Assembly: GCA_007644065.1 (NCBI GenBank)
Contig: VJWN01000009.1
Coordinates: 1,302,001 to 1,366,000, forward strand
DNA from: Margaritispora aquatica
Taxonomy: Eukaryota; Ascomycota; Leotiomycetes; Helotiales; Discinellaceae
Direction of reading: 5' to 3'
Length of the DNA: 64,000 nt
Shown in pieces: positions 62,101-64,000 of this stretch (within the stretch, counting starts at the first letter, position 1; each line of letters opens with the position of its first letter). Under the pieces are notes generated by a model that ran no database searches, was not told the origin of the DNA, and saw only the letters and a list, made by a program, of their open reading frames with translations. The translations under genes and the position numbers were made by a program.

Positions 62101-64000
62101 GAAGGATTGATACGGAAAAATCACGCCTGCATTTTCTAAGCACCCATGCGAATGTGGCTTTCCCAGCTCGTGGTCTTGGGAGGAGATGTACCGCACATTC
62201 TGCCTTCTTATCGCAAGGATCACTACATGGTCTACACTTTGCCCTTGGACTGCATGCGTCAGTGGATTATTCGACTTCTGCTGAAGAAAATCAACCACCT
62301 AAGGAGGTGTGAACCGAGGTTCGACTTCTCGGATATCTTCATTCGATCACGATTAAAGACCCCCACGAAGATAATTTTATCCGGGCCAGAACGAAATGCA
62401 GAGGACAGACCCATGAGACTTCAAAAACAGAATCGCAGTTGCTACCGGGTCTCAACGTGTCTGTTAGCACTTTCCACCACAGGGGAAAAGCGTAAATCAG
62501 TGAGGTTAAGGAGAGCACTCTATGAACTTAAGCCACTTATTGTAGAGCTGGATTGATGACGAGTCCGCCTTTTTTCATGTGGTACAAGCAGTAGAACCAT
62601 CAACGACCAAATCCTAATTTGGCTGCGTATCCAAAAATGGCTTTGTCATTGTCACTTTCGTTGCGTAACTCAACTTCACACATTCGAACGCAGCTTTTCG
62701 TGCTTTAGAAGCCTTACGTTCGCTAATTGGAAGTTCCGAATCGAAACTTGGTAACTCGAGAGACACTGGCGAAAGTCAAAAATATTTGGTACGAAACTGG
62801 CTTAATCGAAAAGTCCTCTTTCAATGAAACAGAAACGACCCGAGACCTCGAAAGCGACTTGAGCAACTAATTTCGAATAAACATACCACCACGGAACTTG
62901 TAGGTGGAGTTATGGTTGCGACAAGAGCCTGTTATTTGAGCCGCACACCTTGCGCTTGTCTCTAATGTAAGTCCAATAACTTTCGGACATGTATAAGAGA
63001 GCGAAAGCTCAAGAATCGATTGATGGACAAGCAGTTGAAAGATGTCAGCACGGCATGGAGCCTCCGCTTCACACTTCCAACCACGAATTTGTTGACCACA
63101 TGGGCTGTTTGTTGCTTCACTAAGGGGCTCAGAGTCAACAATTTGAAGCGTGGTCCGGCTCGCTTCGGTCAATACTCCGTGATTGAGTTTTCTGATGCAA
63201 GGGCTGCAGCTTCCTGGAAGTTTCCCACCGCTAGATCGAGATTTTCAATGTTGTACGAGTGCACGGGAGTTCTTCCGAAATTTTATTTCGAAACCTCAAC
63301 GATGCATTGGCGGAATATGTACTTGATGAGTGCTCACATCCCGAGAGTCATTCAACAGGTTTTGAATAAGCTTACAGTGGCGTTGCCACCCGCTTTGGCA
63401 TCCTTTGAATCATTCATTCGGACAAGACCAATCCGACTCTGTACTCAAGCAACGCAAGATGTACTTCTGGATCAATTTAGCATATCTTATTACTCTTCCA
63501 TCCTCGAGAGATGTTACAAGGTGGTTCAGACAACACCAAAATCGCTTCCAATCTCGGACTTCGTCACGAATATACTCAGTTTCAATTTCCTCGACGCCAG
63601 ATATGGGGACGGATGGCTTCTGGGATCCCCTATGTCTTTATCCAAGGTATCGAAGATAGTCATTGCTAATGAGTCTTCTGAGTTCTGTCATTCCATGCAG
63701 CAGCGACAGTACGGACGCAGGTCCAAGGTGCTTAAAGCATTGGCCGGAAGGTCAACAAAAGTTGATCTCTCAATCCATAACAAATCACTTGACCCACTCG
63801 TATCGGCGATTCATTCATTCGCCTCAAACTTTCAGTGCTGATCCTAGCCAAAAAGATTATTTGAGCATGCAGCAAAGTCACGTGTTTGGATCCTTGATGG
63901 CATTCAACTAAGGATAATAGGGAAAGTTTGTGGAACGTGGGCGCTTAGATCTAACATGTAACGCGCGTGTGTAACATGGATCTGTCGAATTTTATTAATG
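59139..64000. other. Terminal region without recognised genes
   Basis: The left ~150 bp are the glyoxalase II promoter. Beyond that no domain is recognised in any frame. The longest open frame, from the ATG at 63023 to 63841 (272 codons, plus strand), has no motif, membrane pattern or homologue I know, and two other frames across it are also open for 80 codons. I therefore leave it uncalled. No repeats, tRNA or rRNA seen. Confidence 0.4.

Noticed and set aside
63023..63841. 272-codon forward frame near the right end
   Set aside because: Other frames are open over the same stretch, and no family, signal or membrane feature is visible. Kept only as a low-interest finding.

Overview
This is nuclear DNA of a filamentous ascomycete. 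It has AT-leaning intergenic DNA and compact genes with introns of about 45-130 nt. The introns have GT(A/G)NG donors, CTGAC/CTAAC branch sites and (C/T)AG acceptors. Fungal-specific or fungal-type families are present: palH, a BUD14-type SH3 protein, MLP1/TPR, a fungal complex I 51 kDa subunit and a plant/fungal oil-body protein. Protein style and intergenic texture suggest a leotiomycete such as Botrytis or Sclerotinia. That placement is an inference and was not tested. Exon structures were built by hand from splice signals, reading-frame continuity and remembered family sequences.

Layout. 1-1.9 kb: the C-truncated end of a BUD14-like gene (minus strand). 1.9-7 kb: non-coding DNA with minisatellites and possible PacC sites in front of palH (7.0-9.3 kb). 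9.3-17.8 kb: a gene-poor accessory stretch. It holds two outward-facing paralogous small secreted cysteine-rich proteins (11.3-11.7 kb minus, 15.5-15.8 kb plus) with a 370-bp TA-flanked MITE between them. 17.9-23.6 kb: a 123-aa unknown protein, CDC48 (six exons) and a 173-aa unknown protein. 25.9-30 kb: a GPI-anchored Ser/Thr-rich surface protein, a multi-pass membrane protein and a PEX11-family protein. 30.7-41.4 kb: a dense housekeeping block with complex I NDUFV1/nuo51, dynactin p27 (DCTN6), a 2050-aa MLP1/TPR nuclear basket protein and TFIIE-beta. 42-42.7 kb: a DsbA/FrnE-type thioredoxin-fold protein whose second exon is strikingly GC-rich. 44.2-45.6 kb: a four-finger C2H2 regulator. 45.6-56.7 kb: about 11 kb without a supportable gene. 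56.7-59.1 kb: an oil-body-associated (DUF1264) gene with an in-frame stop, then glyoxalase II with a possible mitochondrial leader. 59.1-64 kb: nothing recognised.

The genes do not form one pathway. They are independent housekeeping functions (protein quality control, respiration, transcription, nuclear transport, peroxisomes, detoxification) with accessory islands between them. The items most worth a second look are the paralogous secreted cysteine-rich pair with the MITE, the nonsense codon in the DUF1264 gene and the composition break inside the DsbA-like gene.
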